A stretch of 64,000 nucleotides of DNA, from the NCBI RefSeq assembly GCF_003399445.1, contig NZ_QUQO01000001.1:62001-126000 (forward strand), given 5' to 3'. Origin of the DNA: Parvularcula marina (GTDB lineage: Bacteria > Pseudomonadota > Alphaproteobacteria > Caulobacterales > Parvularculaceae). Of this stretch, positions 37,572-45,916 are shown piece by piece. Every line of letters begins with the position of its first letter. Position 1 is the stretch's first letter. The position numbers and the translations under genes were made by a program. A model generated the notes under the pieces. That model was not told the origin of the DNA. It saw nothing but the letters and a program-made list of their open reading frames with translations, and did not search any database.

Positions 37572-38154
37572 CATCGGCGACCGGTCCCATATCTTCGCCC
37601 CAGCGTTTGGTCTCGGACGGCTCAAAGCCGAGCAGCTCAAGGCACCTGGCGGCGGACTGCCGGACAATGTCCTCGACCGTCTGCGGTTCTGCATAAAGTG
37701 CGGGTAAGGGCGGGGCGATGATCGCCCCCATTTCGGCAAGCTGGGTCATAGTCCGCAGATGCCCCAGATGGAACGGCGTCTCGCGCACCATCAGGACCAG
37801 CGGTCGGCGTTCTTTCAGGCACACATCGGCGGCGCGGGTTAGCAATGTAGAGGTCACGCCGGTCGCAATTTCTGACATGGTACGAACCGAACAGGGCGCG
37901 ATAACCATGCCGTCCGTACGGAAAGAGCCACTCGCAATTGGGGCGCCGACATCGTTGATGCCGTATGTTGCGTGTGCGGGACCGTATTGGAACCCTTCGC
38001 CCATTTCATAGGCGGCAGTCAGCCGACCGGCACGGCTGACGACGAGATGCGTCTCAGCGCCAAGTCCTGCCAGCTGTTCGAGCAAAGAGCGCGCATAAGC
38101 CGCACCAGATGCGCCCGAAATACCGATGATAATTCGTTTCTTACGTTCGGTCAT
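37564..38154 (-). CDS. ubiX: Flavin prenyltransferase
   Basis: 196 residues. UbiX attaches a dimethylallyl group to FMN to make the prenylated cofactor of UbiD-type decarboxylases, used in ubiquinone synthesis. The flavin-binding GISGASGAAYARSLLEQ and the conserved APCSVRTMSEIATG block are present. First gene of the coupled ubiX operon. ubiD is not in the window. Confidence 0.95.
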   Translation of the reverse strand: MTERKKRIIIGISGASGAAYARSLLEQLAGLGAETHLVVSRAGRLTAAYEMGEGFQYGPAHATYGINDVGAPIASGSFRTDGMVIAPCSVRTMSEIATGVTSTLLTRAADVCLKERRPLVLMVRETPFHLGHLRTMTQLAEMGAIIAPPLPALYAEPQTVEDIVRQSAARCLELLGFEPSETKRWGEDMGPVADDA

Positions 38155-38234
38155 AAAATCAGTGAATTACCCTAAAATACAAAAAGTTAAAGCGAAGAAA
38201 GCCCGCCATCCAGCACTGTAAAAACACCTGCGTC

Positions 38235-38242
38235 TTAACCAT
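38235..38242 (+). promoter_or_regulatory. Weak candidate CtrA half-site TTAACCAT
   Basis: The 8-mer matches the CtrA half-site of alphaproteobacteria and lies in the divergent 162-base gap between ubiX and the 59-aa gene. One 8-mer in 64 kb is near chance expectation. Confidence 0.2.
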
Positions 38243-38316
38243 TTTTCTCGTGACTCCGGTAACCGAAGGATGTTCCACTCGGGGTCTGACAGCAACCTTG
38301 AAAGGAGTGTCTCCCC

Positions 38317-38496
38317 ATGAACATCGATGCACGTCTCACCAGTCTCGACGAACGTCATCGGAGTCTTGAGACTCTTATTGAAGAGGAAATGCGAAGACCC
38401 ATGCAGGACGAACTCAGGCTGCATGACCTCAAGCGCCAGAAGCTGGCGATCAAGGATGAGATGTTCTCTCTGGAGACCATGCGTAAGCCGAACTGA
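38317..38496 (+). CDS. Small YdcH/DUF465-like protein
   Basis: 59 residues, ATG 38317 with AAAGGAG about 12 bases upstream. The helical repeats LDERHRSLETLIEEEMRR and LRLHDLKRQKLAIKDE give the DUF465 pattern (helical hairpin, charged heptads). A tight terminator follows 24 bases after the stop. It is a monocistronic, probably well-expressed small protein of unknown function. Confidence 0.8.
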   Translation: MNIDARLTSLDERHRSLETLIEEEMRRPMQDELRLHDLKRQKLAIKDEMFSLETMRKPN

Positions 38497-38520
38497 GGAC
38501 AGTTTGCATCTTGCCAACCG

Positions 38521-38550
38521 AGCCCCGGGGGACGACACCGGGGCTTTTTT
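38521..38550 (+). terminator. Rho-independent terminator after the 59-aa gene
   Basis: AGCCCCGG (38521-38528) and CCGGGGCT (38538-38545) followed by a run of six T. It ends the small gene and isolates it from the SDR gene downstream. Confidence 0.93.
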
Positions 38551-38581
38551 CATGCCCAATTTCCGGGCGATGGAGCGATAA

Positions 38582-39388
38582 ATGGGCGGCAGATCAGTCA
38601 TCGTGACAGGCGCAGTGGACGGCATCGGCCGTGCGGCGGCCCTGCGATTCGCAAAATCAAAAGACAAGCTCATCCTTGCTGATACTGATAGCGAACGCGG
38701 CATAGCCTTGCGTGATGAGATCAATAGTGCAGGGGGCACAGCGACCTTCATTGAAGCGGAGCTTCACCAGAAACTCGACGTCCATAATATCGTTGCCGAG
38801 GCGCTCGACTGTTACGGCGAAATCAACGTGCTTGCTCATTGTGCGACCTTTTTCCATGCAGCCCCACTGCTGGATACGACGGAGACGGATTATGACACCG
38901 TCTTTGACCGCAATGTGAGAGCGGCCTTCCTCCTCAATCGGGCCGTGGCGCGTGAGATCATCCGTCAGGCGGGCGACACAGACGATGGTGGGGCGAATGC
39001 TGCTAAATCCGGCGCGATCGTCAATATCGTCTCAAGTGAGGCCGTCACCGCCACTGCCGATCACGCGATCTTCGTCGCAACGCAAGGCGCCATCGTGCAG
39101 CTGACTAAAGCCGTCGCGCTGACGCTCTCGCCCTATGCAGCGCGGGCCAATACGGTCGGTATCGCAGCCATCAAGTCAGAAATTGACGATGTCGAGCTGC
39201 AGAGCCGCGAGGACCGCAAGCACGCGATTGCAGAAACGCCGCTGGCCCGGCGCGGTGAGCCCGAAGAGGCGGCCAACGCCGTCCATTTCCTTGCATCAGA
39301 AGAAGCGTCTTTCATCACCGGCCAGACTGTCTTCGTTGATGGCGGCCGGTTGGCTCAGCACCGTAAGACCCGGCCCATGGACGGGTGA
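38582..39388 (+). CDS. Short-chain dehydrogenase/reductase with substituted catalytic residues
   Basis: 268 residues of SDR fold. The cofactor motif TGAVDGIG is intact and the acidic residue of DTD after the second strand suggests NAD preference. The active site is altered: Ser151 (VSSEA) is present, but the Tyr-x-x-x-Lys pair 13 residues later reads Phe164-x-x-x-Gln168 (FVATQ), and the NNAG motif is HCAT. Asn111 is kept. Normal hydride chemistry is therefore unlikely; it may bind nucleotide for another role or be a decaying gene, although the frame is intact. The start is 32 bases after the terminator. Confidence 0.8.
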   Translation: MGGRSVIVTGAVDGIGRAAALRFAKSKDKLILADTDSERGIALRDEINSAGGTATFIEAELHQKLDVHNIVAEALDCYGEINVLAHCATFFHAAPLLDTTETDYDTVFDRNVRAAFLLNRAVAREIIRQAGDTDDGGANAAKSGAIVNIVSSEAVTATADHAIFVATQGAIVQLTKAVALTLSPYAARANTVGIAAIKSEIDDVELQSREDRKHAIAETPLARRGEPEEAANAVHFLASEEASFITGQTVFVDGGRLAQHRKTRPMDG

Positions 39389-39477
39389 GCATTGAACCTG
39401 CGGCTTGCCGCAAGCGTTCAGATAAGGGACAAGCAATTACGGAATTGCGGTTAACGCGCCCCAAGGGAGAGCCATCG

Positions 39478-40290
39478 ATGACAACCATTATCCCGAGCCT
39501 GCGCAAGCATCTCAAATCACTCGCAAAACCAGCTTTGGGACTTGGCGCTCTCGCCGCCGTCCTCGCCGGTTGTACTTATAATGAAGAGCTGGGGCGGAGC
39601 CAGCTTCTGCTCGGGGATCCGTCCTCCATGGTCTCCCAGGCGAATCAGGCTTGGGCCCAGATCAAGCAGCAGGAGCGGATCAGCACCGATCCGCGCTACA
39701 CCTCACGTCTAGATCGCGTGTCGGTCCGCCTGATCCGGGCGATGGGCGATGATCCGGCCCGCTGGGAATACCGGGTGTTTGATTCGGACGACCTCAACGC
39801 CTTCGCGCTGCCGGGGAACAAGATCGGCGTCTATACCGGCATCATGGATTTGATGGAGAATGACGCCCAGCTCGCCGCTGTCGTCGGACACGAAATCCAG
39901 CACGTTCGCTACAATCACTCGCAAGAGCGTTATGCGCAGCAGACCCTCGGCCAGATTGGTGCGGTCGGCGTTGGTGTCGCTGTCGGCTCGCAATGTGAAA
40001 CCGATGCCTGCCGCCAGCGTGCGCTGCAGGGCGCGACGCTTGGGGCGCTCGGCTTCTTCCTCCTGCCGAACTCCCGCGAGCATGAGCTTGAGGCCGATAT
40101 TGGTGGGCTCCGCCTGATGGTGCAGGCGGGCTATAATCCATGTGAGGCGATTGATTTCTGGCGCAATATGGAGCGGGCAAGTGCCAATTCCAGCCGGCCG
40201 CCGGAATTCCTCTCGACCCACCCGGCACCGGGCAACCGGATCGCCCAGCTGCGCGCCGAAGCCTCGCGTCTCGGCTATCAGTGCAGCTAA
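39478..40290 (+). CDS. M48-family metalloprotease lipoprotein
   Basis: About 270 residues from ATG 39478 (AAGGGAGAG about 7 bases upstream). A lipoprotein signal ends in the lipobox LAGC, so the mature protein is membrane-anchored in the periplasm. The zinc motif is VVGHEIQHVRYNH and the third ligand Glu is in HELEADIGG. Such proteins (BepA/LoiP-like) help quality control of outer-membrane proteins. No TPR domain follows, unlike BepA. The family's exact substrate is unknown. Confidence 0.87.
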   Translation: MTTIIPSLRKHLKSLAKPALGLGALAAVLAGCTYNEELGRSQLLLGDPSSMVSQANQAWAQIKQQERISTDPRYTSRLDRVSVRLIRAMGDDPARWEYRVFDSDDLNAFALPGNKIGVYTGIMDLMENDAQLAAVVGHEIQHVRYNHSQERYAQQTLGQIGAVGVGVAVGSQCETDACRQRALQGATLGALGFFLLPNSREHELEADIGGLRLMVQAGYNPCEAIDFWRNMERASANSSRPPEFLSTHPAPGNRIAQLRAEASRLGYQCS

Positions 40291-40294
40291 GTCC

Positions 40295-40316
40295 GGCGGG
40301 GCAATATCGCCTCGCC
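40295..40316 (+). terminator. Hairpin after the M48 gene
   Basis: GGCGGGGC (40295-40302) pairs with GCCTCGCC (40309-40316) with one mismatch and a 6-base loop; the following bases are only weakly T-rich. Confidence 0.4.
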
Positions 40317-40391
40317 AAAGCTTCTTGAATTCTCGGGCGGCGGGGCGTATGGCCTGCCGCTCGCGATCCGGCCCTGCCGGTGACCCGACGT

Positions 40392-40468
40392 GCCGCCTTA
40401 GCTCAGTAGGTTAGAGCGCTTGATTGTGGATCAAGAGGTCCCCCGTTCGAACCGGGGAGGCGGTACCA
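40392..40468 (+). tRNA. tRNA-His (GTG), alphaproteobacterial type
   Basis: 77 bases including an encoded CCA. Acceptor arms GCCGCCT and AGGCGGT pair with a G1:U72 wobble; D-arm GCTC/GAGC, anticodon stem CTTGA/TCAAG with anticodon GTG, T-arm CCCCG/CGGGG with TTCGAAC. The discriminator is A73 and the base before G1 is T, so no G-1 is encoded. This matches the unusual alphaproteobacterial tRNA-His recognised through G1:U72 and A73. Confidence 0.97.
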
Positions 40469-40527
40469 TTTTCCTTCATTTATGAAATTTCGGGACGGTG
40501 CTTGGCCTTCGGTGTCAGGCTGCCTAA

Positions 40528-40550
40528 AAGTGGTATGTAAATTGCCATTT
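40528..40550. promoter_or_regulatory. NsrR-like 11-1-11 dyad upstream of nsrR
   Basis: AAGTGGTATGT-A-AATTGCCATTT, two 11-base half-sites around one base, about 27 bases before the gene. It shares AAAGTGGTAT with the cydA promoter site and matches about two-thirds of the enterobacterial NsrR consensus. Suggests autoregulation. Confidence 0.6.
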
Positions 40551-40577
40551 TAAGGCGGGCTGACTCGGAGACGCACC

Positions 40578-41030
40578 ATCCGACTGACGGCGTATACGAA
40601 TTACGCGCTGCGCACGCTGGTCTATTGCGCCCTGCATCCGGACGAGACGGTCCGGGTGGAGGATGTCGCGCGGGCCTACAGCATTTCCAGAGCGCATCTC
40701 CTGAAAGCAGCACGTCAGCTGGGCCAGCATGGGTTTCTTGAGAATATCAGGGGGCGGACAGGCGGCATCCGGCTCGGCATGACCCCGGAAGATATCCGGG
40801 TTGGCGATGTCGTGCGGATCACCGAGGGCGATCTTGAGCTGGTCGAGTGCTTTAACAGTGAGACTAATAGTTGCCCGCTGATCGGGGTCTGCCGGTTGAG
40901 CGCGCTGTTCCGGCGCGGGCTCGACGCCTTCCTTGTCGAACTAGACAAGGTGACCCTTGCGGATCTCACCGGCAATGCGCCGGTGCTGCTCGACCGGCTG
41001 GAAAGCTTTGCAGCTCAGACAGACGGCTGA
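40578..41030 (+). CDS. nsrR: Rrf2-family NsrR-type regulator with apparent AUC start
   Basis: About 150 residues. The frame reads I-RLTAYTNYALRTLVYCALHP, the classic Rrf2 N-terminus, but position 1 is ATC (40578), with GGAGA seven bases upstream. The frame is closed by TAA at 40551 and contains only CTG (40560) before it; GTG 40656 would remove 26 residues of the winged helix. Three cysteines, Cys91, Cys99 and Cys105 (ECFNSETNSC, CRL), are positioned to bind an Fe-S cluster; Cys91 matches the first ligand of E. coli NsrR. Such proteins sense nitric oxide and repress NO-response genes. Translation may be deliberately weak, or the base may be an assembly error. Confidence 0.85.
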   Translation: MRLTAYTNYALRTLVYCALHPDETVRVEDVARAYSISRAHLLKAARQLGQHGFLENIRGRTGGIRLGMTPEDIRVGDVVRITEGDLELVECFNSETNSCPLIGVCRLSALFRRGLDAFLVELDKVTLADLTGNAPVLLDRLESFAAQTDG

Positions 41031-41033
41031 TCG

Positions 41034-41906
41034 TCAGAGGACGTTGAACGGGATTTTGAGGTACTGCACGCCATTGTCTTCGGCGGGCGGCAGTTCGCCC
41101 GCGCGCATATTGACCTGCACGGAAGGGAGGATCAGCCGCGGCATGCCGAGCGTCGCGTCGCGCTCCTCACGCATCGCGACGAACTCATCCTCGCTGATGG
41201 AATCGTTCGCGTGGATATTATTGGCGCGTTCCTCCGCCACGGTGGTCTCCCAGGCATATTCGTCCCGGCCCGGCGCCTTGTAATCATGGCACATGAAGAG
41301 CCGCGTCTCAGGCGGTAGGGAGAGGACTTTTCGGATCGAGCGGTAAAGCGTGCGGGCATCGCCGCCCGGAAAATCCGTCCGTGCCGTGCCGAAATCCGGC
41401 ATGAAGAGCGTGTCGCCGACAAAGGCGGCATCCCCGATCACATAGGTCAGGCATGCGGGCGTATGTCCCGGCGTGTGTAGCACGCTGGCTTCGAGCGTAC
41501 CGATCTTGAAAATCTCCTCATCCGTGAACAGATGATCGAACTGGCTACCGTCGCGCTGGAACTCCGTTCCTGCGTTGAATATCTTGCCGAAGACATCCTG
41601 CACCGTGCGGATTTCTTCACCGATGCCGATACGCCCGCCGAGCTTTTCTTTTAAATTGGGGGCCGCGGATAAATGATCCGCATGGACATGGGTTTCGAGA
41701 ATCCATTCAACCGTCAGCTCATTCTCTTTGACGAATTCGATGATCCGGTCGGCGGATGACGTGCTCGTCCGGCCAGATGCCGGATCATAATCGAGGACCG
41801 AGTCGACAATCGCGCAGGCGCGCGTCGCCGGATCGCGGACCACATAGGACACCGTGAAGGTGTCTTCATCGAAAAAGGCGGTGATGTCCGGATGATTGGC
41901 GGTCAT
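41034..41906 (-). CDS. MBL-fold hydrolase, persulfide dioxygenase-like
   Basis: About 290 residues from ATG 41906 (CGGGAAAA upstream). The metallo-beta-lactamase motif is HVHADHLSA and the second metal-ligand region is LHTPGHTPACLTY. The fold and the segment IVDSVLDYDPASG match the ETHE1/BLH group, which oxidises persulfides (GSSH) with O2 and a single iron, as in BigR-regulated BLH. It should detoxify sulfane sulfur. It is convergent with nsrR and transcribed in the direction of the ArsR gene upstream of it. Confidence 0.82.
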   Translation of the reverse strand: MTANHPDITAFFDEDTFTVSYVVRDPATRACAIVDSVLDYDPASGRTSTSSADRIIEFVKENELTVEWILETHVHADHLSAAPNLKEKLGGRIGIGEEIRTVQDVFGKIFNAGTEFQRDGSQFDHLFTDEEIFKIGTLEASVLHTPGHTPACLTYVIGDAAFVGDTLFMPDFGTARTDFPGGDARTLYRSIRKVLSLPPETRLFMCHDYKAPGRDEYAWETTVAEERANNIHANDSISEDEFVAMREERDATLGMPRLILPSVQVNMRAGELPPAEDNGVQYLKIPFNVL

Positions 41907-41967
41907 GTCGTTTTCCCGATGCAGTGTTCTCTGGCAAAATGCCAAAGCATAAGCGCGTGCGCAAATA

Positions 41968-42402
41968 TCAGTTTTTGACGGTTCTGCGGTCAGCGATGAC
42001 GGTGGGTTCTTCCTGAAAACTCACATCTGTGTCGTCGAAAACCTGCGAGATTGCTGCGGGGAGGGCGGCTTGAGTTGGAGGCTCGACGGACAAGGAGATC
42101 GAGAAGCAATCACAGAGTGTGCGTATCATCCGGGCGGTGTTCGTATCTGCGAGGCGGTAATAGACGACCTTCGACTCCCGGCGAGTTGCCAGCAGGCCAC
42201 CATTGCGCAGCTTGCCCAGCTCCCGGCTAAGATTGGGTTGGCGGATGCCGAGATCTGTTTCCATGGCGCCTACGGAGCTTTCGCCAGAGAGCAAATGACA
42301 GCAGATCATCAATCGGTAGGGATGGGACAACAGCTTGAAGACGCCCGCCGCGTGGGTCAGCTCCGGCACTGGCCGGGATGTTTCCTGCGTCTGTTCATGC
42401 AT
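41968..42402 (-). CDS. ArsR-family regulator, BigR/SqrR-like
   Basis: 144 residues, GAGGAGG eight bases before ATG 42402. Winged helix with recognition helix region IRQPNLSRELGKL and wing SKVVYYRL. Cysteines: Cys34-Cys35 in LMICCHLL and Cys97, Cys99 in TLCDCF. Cys35 aligns with the first redox cysteine of BigR/SqrR; the second canonical position (+66) is Ser, and Cys99 lies at +64. It may form a disulfide or polysulfide bridge but with different geometry. It probably controls the persulfide dioxygenase gene 61 bases downstream. Confidence 0.8.
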   Translation of the reverse strand: MHEQTQETSRPVPELTHAAGVFKLLSHPYRLMICCHLLSGESSVGAMETDLGIRQPNLSRELGKLRNGGLLATRRESKVVYYRLADTNTARMIRTLCDCFSISLSVEPPTQAALPAAISQVFDDTDVSFQEEPTVIADRRTVKN

Positions 42403-42445
42403 GGCAGGTCCTCCTCGTCACGCGCCATGGGCAAGCCCGGCTATC

Positions 42446-42477
42446 GGGCCTGTATATCAATAGATACGTATAAACGC
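42446..42477. promoter_or_regulatory. AT-rich candidate operator upstream of the first ArsR gene
   Basis: TATATCAATAGATACGTATA and the following AACGC contain GATA and an ATAAACG core also seen (GATAAACG) upstream of the second ArsR gene near 54650. A shared site for the sulfur sensors is an inference. Confidence 0.35.
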
Positions 42478-42555
42478 AAACAAGGAAAAACAAGGTTGCG
42501 GCTGAGGAAAATCGGAGGTGTGGCTGCGACTTTTTGGTCAGGCGAGGGGGATCGA

Positions 42556-44202
42556 TTAGCTGCCGAGCCGGATGACCTGACGTTCTAGCGGCGCCCAGTC
42601 GAATTCTAGCGGGTCATGCATCGCGATCAGGAGCGCGCGGTCACCCTTCGCGGCCCAATTAGTGAGCCGCGCCGCGAGTTGAAGGGCGAGCCCTTCTTCC
42701 AGTCCGGCAAAGGGCTCATCGAGCACCAGCAGGGACGGGTCCGCAGCGATGGCGCGCGCGAGGCCGAGCCGCCGCAGCTCCCCGCCGGAAAGCCCCGCCA
42801 TCTCCTCCGTCAGCCAATCGTCGAGTTTCATATCCCGGGTGCGGAAAGTTTCACTGAGGCCTGCAAATTCGATGGCCTGCATGATCGCTTCATCCGAAAT
42901 ATCGGGATCGGCCAGTTGGAATTGCGCGCGCAGAGAGCCGGGCAGGAAGGCGACAAATTGCGGGCTTAAGGACAGATGCGCTAGGACACTCGCTGTCCGG
43001 CACTCGGTCCAGCTTACCCCGTTATAGTGCAGCTCCCCGTCCGCGACGGGCTGAAGGCGCATCAGGGTTTCGAGCAAAGTGGTCTTCCCGCTGCCAGACG
43101 GGCCGGACAGAAAGGTAACGCTCCCCTTACGTAGCGTGAAACTGAAAGGCCCGATCTCGGCTGCGTCCTTAGCGGGGCTGATCACCATGTCCGTCGCTGT
43201 GACGGGGAAGATATCCGGCAAGGGCGCGGCTTCCGCTATCGGCGGGGAGGGGACCGCCTCTTGCCCCTCGATGATAGTGAGGAGCCGTGCTGCTGACGCC
43301 CCCGCGCGCGGGGCCGCTTCGAGCACTTTGGTCATGGCGCCTATGGCATCAAAGGCCGAGAGTATGGTGAGCGCGCCGCCGGCGGCCATGGCTAATCGTC
43401 CGGGCTCTGACAGGCCGGTCAGGAGGATCAGGAAGGCCAACACACCGCCAGCAACGGTATTGATGGCGCCGAACTGACGGAACGGGGCTTCGATCCGGCT
43501 GAGGGCGGATTGATGGGCGGTGAGCGCATCGGCGGCCTCATCGGCAAGGTGCGGCAGGGCGCCGATGACATCAAGCTCAACGGCGTTTTCGACCATATTG
43601 GCGATGCGGCCGCGTTCGGTTTCGGTGGTGCTGGCAAGCTTTTCTGCCTCTGTCCGTGCCCGCCTGACCGCGCGGCGGGGTAGCACCCAGCCGGTGAAGA
43701 GCATCACAAAGACTGTCACTGCGCCCAGCGCCGGATGGGCGGCCATGGCAAATCCGATGGCGATGAAGGCTGCAGCCAGCGTTCCTGCCAGCGGGCTCAA
43801 GACCCGCAGGAAACCGCCCTCGACCGTTTCGACATCGTCGATCAGCGCGGTGAGGGCGGCAGCGGGCAGCGGGGTGAACCCCCTTGTACTTCGCGCGCTC
43901 GCGGCAAACAGGCGGGGGCGCAGGCTGGCCGAGAGTTTGAGGGTGGCATCATGGCCAACCAGTTGCTCCGCATAGCGCGCAATGACCCGGGTTAAGGCAA
44001 ATCCTCTGACCCCTGCACTGGGGTAGAGATGGTTGAAGACGTGGCCCGCCCCGGCGGTGCCCGCCAGCGCGGAGGCGGTGAGGAACCAGCCCGAAAGCCC
44101 CAAGAGGCCGATCCCGGCAGCCCCCGCTATGGCGGAGAGAAGGAGGGCCAGCAGGAAGCGCTTCCTGCCTGGCGCACCGAGGCGGTAGAAAAGATCGATC
44201 AC
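42556..44202 (-). CDS. cydC: ABC exporter subunit CydC
   Basis: 548 residues. Membrane domain (about 1-310, six spans) and ATPase domain with Walker A SGPSGSGKTT, signature LSGGELRRLGLARA and Walker B LLVLDEPFAGLE. CydDC exports cysteine and glutathione to the periplasm and is needed for cytochrome bd assembly. The start overlaps cydD by 4 bp. The pair faces away from cydAB. Confidence 0.93.
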   Translation of the reverse strand: MIDLFYRLGAPGRKRFLLALLLSAIAGAAGIGLLGLSGWFLTASALAGTAGAGHVFNHLYPSAGVRGFALTRVIARYAEQLVGHDATLKLSASLRPRLFAASARSTRGFTPLPAAALTALIDDVETVEGGFLRVLSPLAGTLAAAFIAIGFAMAAHPALGAVTVFVMLFTGWVLPRRAVRRARTEAEKLASTTETERGRIANMVENAVELDVIGALPHLADEAADALTAHQSALSRIEAPFRQFGAINTVAGGVLAFLILLTGLSEPGRLAMAAGGALTILSAFDAIGAMTKVLEAAPRAGASAARLLTIIEGQEAVPSPPIAEAAPLPDIFPVTATDMVISPAKDAAEIGPFSFTLRKGSVTFLSGPSGSGKTTLLETLMRLQPVADGELHYNGVSWTECRTASVLAHLSLSPQFVAFLPGSLRAQFQLADPDISDEAIMQAIEFAGLSETFRTRDMKLDDWLTEEMAGLSGGELRRLGLARAIAADPSLLVLDEPFAGLEEGLALQLAARLTNWAAKGDRALLIAMHDPLEFDWAPLERQVIRLGS

Positions 44203-45881
44203 GCGGCCTCCCGCGCCGTCATATGGCGGGTCAGATCGATGTGAATATCCGCCGCTTCGATGACGGCTTTTCGGTGGCTGGCAAGCAGGATTGTCCGGTT
44301 TGTTTTCAGCGAAGTCAGGAGGCGGAGGAAGTCGCGCTCCGCTGCTTCGTCAAGATGCGCGGTCGGTTCATCGAGAAGAAGAAGTGGTGCATCGCGTAGG
44401 AGGGCGCGCGCCAGTGCCAGTCGTTGCCGCTGGCCACCCGAAAGCCCAGCCCCGAACCGTGCAAGCGTGCGGGAAAGCCCATCTCCCTGCAAATCGATGA
44501 AGCTGGATAGTCCAGCCTGTTCCGCAACACGGGTCAGCTCTTCTTCGCTGGCATCTGGACGGGCAAGCCGCAGATTATCCGCGATCGTCCCTTCCGTGAT
44601 CCATGGTGCCTGCCGGAGAAAGGCTGTGCTCTCAGCGAGGCTGTCCGGCGGGGCGAATGACTGGCCATCGACCTGAATTCGCCCCGCGCGAACCTCGCCC
44701 TGACCCAGAAGCGCGAGCAGGCAGGATGTCTTGCCTGACCCGGACGGACCGGACAGGACCGTGATGCTGCCGGGTCGCGCCTCGAATTCAAGTCCGGTGA
44801 GGATCGTCCGTCCTCCGACGGCCAGATCAGCCTGCTCGAACCCTATCGTCATAGATGCCGTTTTTGCCGGCCATTTTCGGGCGGCAGGCTGGTCCTTATC
44901 CGCAAGCCAGCCGCCGAGTTGGGCGGCAGCAGCGACACCATCCGCGCGGTCATGATGCAGCGAGGACAGCCTCCGGATTGGCGCGAAGAATTCCGGCGCC
45001 AGGACCAGCACCATCATGCCTTCGGCCAGGGTCAATGTCTCGCCCGTACCGAATGGGAAGACGCCGAGCAGCTTGAAGCCGACATAAACCGCGACCAGCG
45101 CAATCGAGATGGAGGCGAAGAAATCGAGCACGGCGGAGGACAGAAATGCCCGCCGCAGGATCGCCAATGTGCGTAAACGGAGCGCCTCGGCGGCGTCGCT
45201 GATGTAAGCGGTCTCTCGCGTGACCGCCCGGAAGGAGCGGATCAGCCCGGTCTGTGCGGCGCGGGCCTGAAAGGCTCCCGACAGCACATCAAGCGTGTCC
45301 TGCTGCGCGCGCGCAATGCTCGCCGTGCCGCTGGCGGTCAGCCAGATAAAGAGCGGCAGGACGAGTACCGACAAAAAGAGTAGGGCGGCGGCCAGCCAGC
45401 TCTGTGTCGCGGCAGCAATCAGAATGAGGATCGGGATCAGGATGGCAAGCCGCATCCCCGGCTGCCATCTTGCCGCATGACCGGCCAGCATCTGTGTGCG
45501 GTCGAAAATCTGCGCCACGCGCGCGCCGGGGCTGTCGCCGGCAAGAACCGTTGCGCCCGCTTCACCGATCCGGCCCAGTATCTCGCGCCGGGCCGCCTCG
45601 ACGATCTGGCGGCCCGCCCGGTCGGCCATTCTTTCGCTCCGCCACAACAGGATCGCGCGTATAAGGATGGCTGCGATCCCAGCCGTGACGGGTGTTGCGG
45701 CATTCTGTCCTGCGGCCATCAGGCCAGTGGCAATTCCGACTGCCCACGCCATGACGATCCAGCAAAGGGCGCCGCCCAGCGAATAGAGAAGACCCATCGA
45801 CACGGCCCCGCGGGCCGCCGCCGACCAGCGTTTCAGGGCCGCTTTTGCGGCAATTTGATCCATGTCATCCGGCTTTGTCAT
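44199..45881 (-). CDS. cydD: ABC exporter subunit CydD
   Basis: 560 residues. Six-span membrane domain (about 20-310), then ATPase with Walker A SGPSGSGKTS, signature LSGGQRQRLALARA and Walker B LLLLDEPTAHLD. Partner of CydC in thiol export. It starts 143 bases from cydA, so a shared control region serves both transcripts. Confidence 0.93.
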   Translation of the reverse strand: MTKPDDMDQIAAKAALKRWSAAARGAVSMGLLYSLGGALCWIVMAWAVGIATGLMAAGQNAATPVTAGIAAILIRAILLWRSERMADRAGRQIVEAARREILGRIGEAGATVLAGDSPGARVAQIFDRTQMLAGHAARWQPGMRLAILIPILILIAAATQSWLAAALLFLSVLVLPLFIWLTASGTASIARAQQDTLDVLSGAFQARAAQTGLIRSFRAVTRETAYISDAAEALRLRTLAILRRAFLSSAVLDFFASISIALVAVYVGFKLLGVFPFGTGETLTLAEGMMVLVLAPEFFAPIRRLSSLHHDRADGVAAAAQLGGWLADKDQPAARKWPAKTASMTIGFEQADLAVGGRTILTGLEFEARPGSITVLSGPSGSGKTSCLLALLGQGEVRAGRIQVDGQSFAPPDSLAESTAFLRQAPWITEGTIADNLRLARPDASEEELTRVAEQAGLSSFIDLQGDGLSRTLARFGAGLSGGQRQRLALARALLRDAPLLLLDEPTAHLDEAAERDFLRLLTSLKTNRTILLASHRKAVIEAADIHIDLTRHMTAREAA

Positions 45882-45916
45882 TTGGGCTTGTCATAGGTTG
45901 AGGCGCGCGACTATTA

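Noticed and set aside
38167-38751. Minus-strand frame across the ubiX-SDR gap
   Set aside because: It crosses the 59-aa gene, its terminator and the SDR start; no ribosome-binding site or domain.
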